DNA of 64,000 nt from CAYZPB01 sp964568525 (GTDB lineage: Bacteria; Bacillota; Bacilli; Tepidibacillales; Tepidibacillaceae): the NCBI GenBank assembly GCA_964568525.1, contig CAZMPM010000003.1, positions 1 to 64,000 on the forward strand, read 5' to 3'. Below are positions 60,365 to 64,000 of this stretch, piece after piece. The notes beneath the pieces were generated by a model. The model had not been told where the DNA came from. It was given only the letters and a program-made list of their open reading frames with translations, and made no database searches. Made by a program: the position numbers and the translations under genes. Positions within the stretch are counted from its first letter, which is position 1; each line of letters opens with the position of its first letter.

Positions 60365-61699
60365 GTGAACCAACTTACAACTATCTGGGACAACACATTA
60401 GCAGCGATTGAAACGAGATTGAGCAAGCCTAGTTTTGATACTTGGTTTAAATCGACGCAGATTGAGTCCTTTGTTAATAATCGGATAACAATTATTGCTC
60501 CAAATGAGTTTGCTCGTGACTGGCTTCGTTCGAGATACGCTAATCTTATTCACGATGCTTTATATGAAGTACTAGGTGAAGAGGTTGATGTGCGTTTCGT
60601 AATGCCGTACAATGAAGAAACCACTAATCAGCTTGAAAAAAATGAGCAGAATAGTATTAGCAGCATTGACGCTCGCTCTTATTTGAATCCTAAATATCGT
60701 TTTGAAACATTTGTTGTGGGAGCTGGCAATCGTTTTGGACATGCAGCAGCCTTAGCTGTGGCAGAAGCACCGGCAAAAGCATATAATCCTCTCTTTATTT
60801 ACGGTGGGGTTGGTTTAGGAAAAACCCACCTCATGCAAGCGATTAGCCACTATGTGCTTGATCACAACCCAAAAGCCAATGTACTCTATATAACATCGGA
60901 AAATTTTACTAATGATTTCATTAACTCAATCCGCTACAATAAAACAGTTGAGTTTAGAAATAAGTATCGTAATATCGATATCTTATTAATAGATGATATT
61001 CAGTTTATTGCCAAAAAAGAACTGACCCAGGAAGAGTTTTTCCACACCTTTAACACTCTTCACGAAGCGAATAAACAGATCATTATTGCTAGTGATCGAC
61101 CTCCGAAAGATATTATAACCTTAGAAGATAGATTACGTTCGCGTTTTGAATGGGGATTAATAACGGACATCCATCCACCAGATTTAGAAACTCGTATTGC
61201 AATTCTGCAAAGGAAAGCTAATGCTGATAATTTAGATATTCCTTATGATGTAATTAACTATATAGCAAATCAAATCGACACAAATATCCGCGAGTTAGAA
61301 GGCGCTTTAATAAGGGTTATTGCTTACTCCTCACTTATTAATCGTGACATGAATTTAGATTTAGCAATTGAGGCACTAAAAGATATTACTAACACAGCAA
61401 AGCCGAAAACAATTACAATTAGACTAATCCAACAAATAGTGTGTGATTATTTTAACTTAAAAATAGATGATTTAAAGGGTAAACGCAGAATACAAACAGT
61501 GGTAGTTCCGCGCCAGATTGCCATGTATCTATCGCGCGAGCTTACAGACAGTTCTTTACCGAAAATAGGTCAGGAGTTTGGCGGAAAGGATCATACCACA
61601 GTATTACACGCTCATGATAAAATAAAGAGTAAAATAGCAAAAGATCCAATATTCGATTCACAAGTAGCAGCCATTACTGAAAGAATTAAAAATATATAA
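60365..61699 (+). CDS. dnaA: Chromosomal replication initiator DnaA
   Basis: 444 residues: domain I (LTTIWDNTLAAIE, PSFDTWFKSTQIESF), a short linker, an AAA+ domain with Walker A GGVGLGKTHLMQ and Walker B DILLIDDIQFI, and domain IV with KGKRRIQTVVVPRQIAMYLSREL and GGKDHTTVLHA. The start is GTG at 60365, five bases after AAGGAGG; the frame continues upstream through the DnaA boxes but without a ribosome site. Confidence 0.98.
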   Translation: MNQLTTIWDNTLAAIETRLSKPSFDTWFKSTQIESFVNNRITIIAPNEFARDWLRSRYANLIHDALYEVLGEEVDVRFVMPYNEETTNQLEKNEQNSISSIDARSYLNPKYRFETFVVGAGNRFGHAAALAVAEAPAKAYNPLFIYGGVGLGKTHLMQAISHYVLDHNPKANVLYITSENFTNDFINSIRYNKTVEFRNKYRNIDILLIDDIQFIAKKELTQEEFFHTFNTLHEANKQIIIASDRPPKDIITLEDRLRSRFEWGLITDIHPPDLETRIAILQRKANADNLDIPYDVINYIANQIDTNIRELEGALIRVIAYSSLINRDMNLDLAIEALKDITNTAKPKTITIRLIQQIVCDYFNLKIDDLKGKRRIQTVVVPRQIAMYLSRELTDSSLPKIGQEFGGKDHTTVLHAHDKIKSKIAKDPIFDSQVAAITERIKNI

Positions 61700-61846
61700 A
61701 AGATATCCACAACTTATCCACAATACTAACGGCTATTATTTATATTATTATTTATACTTTTCAACATAGTCACAAGCACTACTATTACTACTATATTATT
61801 ATAAATATAATATATATATGAATATTAAATTTAAGGAGGGGTTAAC
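61700..61846. other. dnaA-dnaN intergenic unwinding region with DnaA boxes and DnaA-trio-like repeat
   Basis: A perfect DnaA box at 61714-61722 and a one-mismatch box at 61703-61711 are followed by a very AT-rich tract. At 61779-61793 the plus strand reads CTA CTA TTA CTA CTA, the complement of the 3'-GAT-5' DnaA-trio repeats that guide strand opening in B. subtilis. The distance to the nearest perfect box (about 57 bp) is longer than in Bacillus. Confidence 0.7.
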
Positions 61847-62983
61847 ATGCATTTTATAATTAAAAAAAATAGATTAGTCTATGCATTGTCACATGTTAAC
61901 AAAGCTGTTTCTAGTAAAAACACAATACCTATACTAACGGGTGTTAAATTCGAAATGAGAGAGCAAGGTTTAAGATTAACCGGTGCCGATTCAGATATAA
62001 CAATACAGATGGATATTCCATTATCGGCTGAAGGTAAAGATATAATTGAGGTGTTTGAAAAAGGTGCGATTGTCCTTCCGCGCTATGTAGTTGATATTGT
62101 TAAAAAATTACCACAGGATGAGATTGAGTTCAAAAAAACAGATAGATTAGCTATTTATATTAAATCTGGACTTTCTGAATTTAGAATAAATGGCTTCGAT
62201 GTGGAAGAATATCCTGAGTTACAGACAACCAACAGTGATAGGAAATTTACAATAGACAGCAGTTTATTAAGCACTATGTTGAGACAGACGACATTTGCCA
62301 TCTCAAATAATGAAAGCCGGCCGATCTTAACAGGTGTCAGCTGGAACTTAAATGGAGATAAATTAAAATTTTATGCAACTGACTCTCATCGCCTAGCAGT
62401 TAAAGAGGTAGTTGTTGATAACAAAAATGAATTAAGCCTAAAAAGTTTAGTTGTGCCTGGCAAAGCGCTTAAAGAATTAGCAAAAATTCTTGAGTATTAC
62501 GATGATGTTGTTGAGATAGCTGCAAGTAGTAGTCAATTATATGTTCAGGTCGATAATCTTTTATTTATATCTCGAATATTAGAAGGAGCTTATCCTGATA
62601 TACCGAGAATTATTCCACAAAAAATTGAAAGTGAAGTTAAAATAAATAGGTTAAATCTAATTGATTCGATTGAGAGGGCATCGCTGATTGCAAGAGACTC
62701 AAGAAATAATATTGTTAAACTTGAAACGTTAGAAAATAATTTAATTGAAATTTCTTCAAGCTCGCAAGAAATTGGTAACGTGAATGAACTTGTTGAAATA
62801 AACAGTATTAGCGGAGAGGAAGTTCAGATCTCGTTTAATGCAAAGTATGTATTAGAGGCACTGGGGGCAATTGAAAGCGACGAGGTATTGTTTGAGTTTA
62901 CTGGACCACTAAGTCCGTTTATGCTAAAAAGTGTAAATCATGAAAATATGCTCCATCTTGTATTGCCAATTAGAACTCATTAA
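61847..62983 (+). CDS. dnaN: DNA polymerase III sliding clamp (beta subunit)
   Basis: 378 residues, three repeated clamp domains, with the C-terminal MLKSVNHENMLHLVLPIRTH ending typical of DnaN. AAGGAGGGG is 5 bases before the ATG. It lies between dnaA and yaaA. Confidence 0.97.
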   Translation: MHFIIKKNRLVYALSHVNKAVSSKNTIPILTGVKFEMREQGLRLTGADSDITIQMDIPLSAEGKDIIEVFEKGAIVLPRYVVDIVKKLPQDEIEFKKTDRLAIYIKSGLSEFRINGFDVEEYPELQTTNSDRKFTIDSSLLSTMLRQTTFAISNNESRPILTGVSWNLNGDKLKFYATDSHRLAVKEVVVDNKNELSLKSLVVPGKALKELAKILEYYDDVVEIAASSSQLYVQVDNLLFISRILEGAYPDIPRIIPQKIESEVKINRLNLIDSIERASLIARDSRNNIVKLETLENNLIEISSSSQEIGNVNELVEINSISGEEVQISFNAKYVLEALGAIESDEVLFEFTGPLSPFMLKSVNHENMLHLVLPIRTH

Positions 62984-62994
62984 GGAGAAAAAAG

Positions 62995-63216
62995 ATGGAA
63001 AAGGTAGTAATTAATAGCGAATATATTACGCTGGTTCAACTACTCAAACTGGTGGGGATAGTCCAATCGGGCGGCGAAGGTAAGCTGTTTTTGTCGGAAG
63101 CAAAAATACAGGTGAATGAAATCGATGAGAACAGGCGTGGAAAAAAACTATATAGCGGTGATATAATAGAGATAACAGGCTATGGCATGTACAAAATTGT
63201 AGGAGCCGAGGAATAA
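62995..63216 (+). CDS. yaaA: S4-domain RNA-binding protein YaaA
   Basis: 73 residues comprising one S4 domain (ITLVQLLKLVGIVQSGGEGKLFLSEAKIQVNEI, RRGKKLYSGDIIEI). It is the small gene always found between dnaN and recF in Bacilli and is thought to have a ribosome-related role. AAGGAGA precedes the ATG. Confidence 0.93.
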   Translation: MEKVVINSEYITLVQLLKLVGIVQSGGEGKLFLSEAKIQVNEIDENRRGKKLYSGDIIEITGYGMYKIVGAEE

Positions 63217-63218
63217 AA

Positions 63219-64000
63219 ATGCATTTAAAATATTTGAGTTTAAATAATTTTCGCAATTATACAGAGCAGGAATTGAGCCTTGAAAAAGAGATAAATATAT
63301 TCATGGGCAATAACGCCCAAGGGAAGACTAATATATTAGAAGCGGTATATTTTTTGGCATTAACAAAATCGCATAGAACGTCAAAAGAGAAAGAGTTGAT
63401 TAAGTTGGGCAATTCTTTTTCTGTGGTTAATGGAATTGTAGTAAAAAATAGTGTAGAGAGCAAACAAGAGATCGTGCTAACAGAGCAGGGTAAAACGGTT
63501 AAAGTCAATAATAACCCAATTAGAAAAATGAGTGATTACATAGGCAATATCAATGTTGTGATATTTTCTCCGGAAGATTTAAATTTGGTAAAAGGTGGGC
63601 CACATTATCGGCGACGATTTCTCGATATGGAGATTGGACAGATAAATCCAGTCTACCTTTTTCATTTGTCGAAATATCAAAGAGTTTTGCAGCAGAGAAA
63701 TAATTTTCTCAAGGAATTAGGTGGAAAACTGCGCGGTAAAGAGGATATATTAGAGGTCTGGAATGCGCAGATGATTGAACATGGGGTTAAAATAATAGCT
63801 AAAAGAATTGATTATCTGAAATTAATTGACCAGTGGTTACCCGAAATTCATCAGAAGATTTGTGAAGAAGAAGAAAAAGTTACAATTGAATATAAAACAT
63901 CAATTATTGATACAGAAAAAAACGATGTTAATAAAGGGTGGCAAGTAGATGCGACTGAAGAAGAGCTGCGGGAATTATATGAAGAGGAATTAAGCAGGAG
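63219..64000 (+). CDS. recF: DNA replication and repair protein RecF (N-terminal part)
   Basis: 260 codons are in the window and the gene runs off the right end. It begins MHLKYLSLNNFRNYTEQEL and has the Walker A GNNAQGKTNILEAVYFLA. VIFSPEDLNLVKGGPHYRRRFLD is the RecF lid region. It starts 2 bp after the yaaA stop, with GAGG as ribosome site. Confidence 0.97.
   Translation, partial: MHLKYLSLNNFRNYTEQELSLEKEINIFMGNNAQGKTNILEAVYFLALTKSHRTSKEKELIKLGNSFSVVNGIVVKNSVESKQEIVLTEQGKTVKVNNNPIRKMSDYIGNINVVIFSPEDLNLVKGGPHYRRRFLDMEIGQINPVYLFHLSKYQRVLQQRNNFLKELGGKLRGKEDILEVWNAQMIEHGVKIIAKRIDYLKLIDQWLPEIHQKICEEEEKVTIEYKTSIIDTEKNDVNKGWQVDATEEELRELYEEELSR

Noticed and set aside
1..64000. CRISPR arrays, tRNA or rRNA genes, insertion sequences, prophage
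   Set aside because: No regularly spaced repeats, no transposase or integrase frames and no tRNA/rRNA-like sequences were seen.

Overview
The window is a stretch of a low-GC Bacillota (Bacilli-type) chromosome with the replication origin near its right end. The evidence is gene content and order: rpmH-rnpA-yidD-yidC-jag-mnmE-mnmG-rsmG-noc-parA-parB lies left of dnaA-dnaN-yaaA-recF. Further left come ychF-rpsF-ssb-rpsR, rplI-dnaB-purA, walRKHIJ-htrA-rlmH, and the pyrG-rpoE / fba-tal-murA-glpX-rho / rpmE-prfA-prmC-ywlC-ywlE-rpiB-ywlG-glyA-mnaA-atp block. Almost every gene left of oriC is on the minus strand, that is, co-directional with the left replication fork. The exceptions are a YugP-type protease and the asnB-csoR pair. 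In Bacillus subtilis the atp and wal/purA blocks are several hundred kb apart; here they lie within about 60 kb of oriC, which suggests a compact genome. spo0F is absent between fba and pyrG. I cannot name the genus.

Layout from left to right: F0F1 ATP synthase (start of atpF, atpE, atpB, atpI, atpZ) with its own promoter; the mnaA-to-prfA translation/housekeeping operon; rpmE; a membrane 4Fe-4S protein; rho-glpX-murA-tal-fba; pyrG behind an attenuator; rpoE; a speE-speB-DUF1934 polyamine operon; divergent yugP; a panG-panB-panC-panD pantothenate operon behind a candidate attenuator; asnB-csoR on the plus strand; a CBS-type pyrophosphatase; a two-domain protein that looks like a lipid-kinase relic fused to a papain-like enzyme; metY-metA joined to the end of the wal operon; a LysM/G5/M23 protein; purA-dnaB-rplI; rpsF-ssb-rpsR; a bactofilin/M23 pair; chromosome segregation genes; oriC.

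The most striking observation is that both glutamine amidotransferases visible here appear to have dead glutaminase halves. CTP synthase has Gly where the class I nucleophile Cys belongs. Asparagine synthetase has Ser where the N-terminal class II Cys belongs and has lost further glutamine-pocket residues. Both synthetase domains look intact, so both enzymes may run on free ammonia. Two RNA-based controls are also readable: a pyrG leader whose transcript should start GGGC ahead of a terminator (the reiterative-transcription attenuation layout), and a pan operon leader with mutually exclusive terminator and antiterminator stems.

Many start sites were reassigned from Shine-Dalgarno position (glyA, murA, fba, pyrG, metY, mnmE, yidC, rpmH, dnaA and others); GTG and TTG starts are common.
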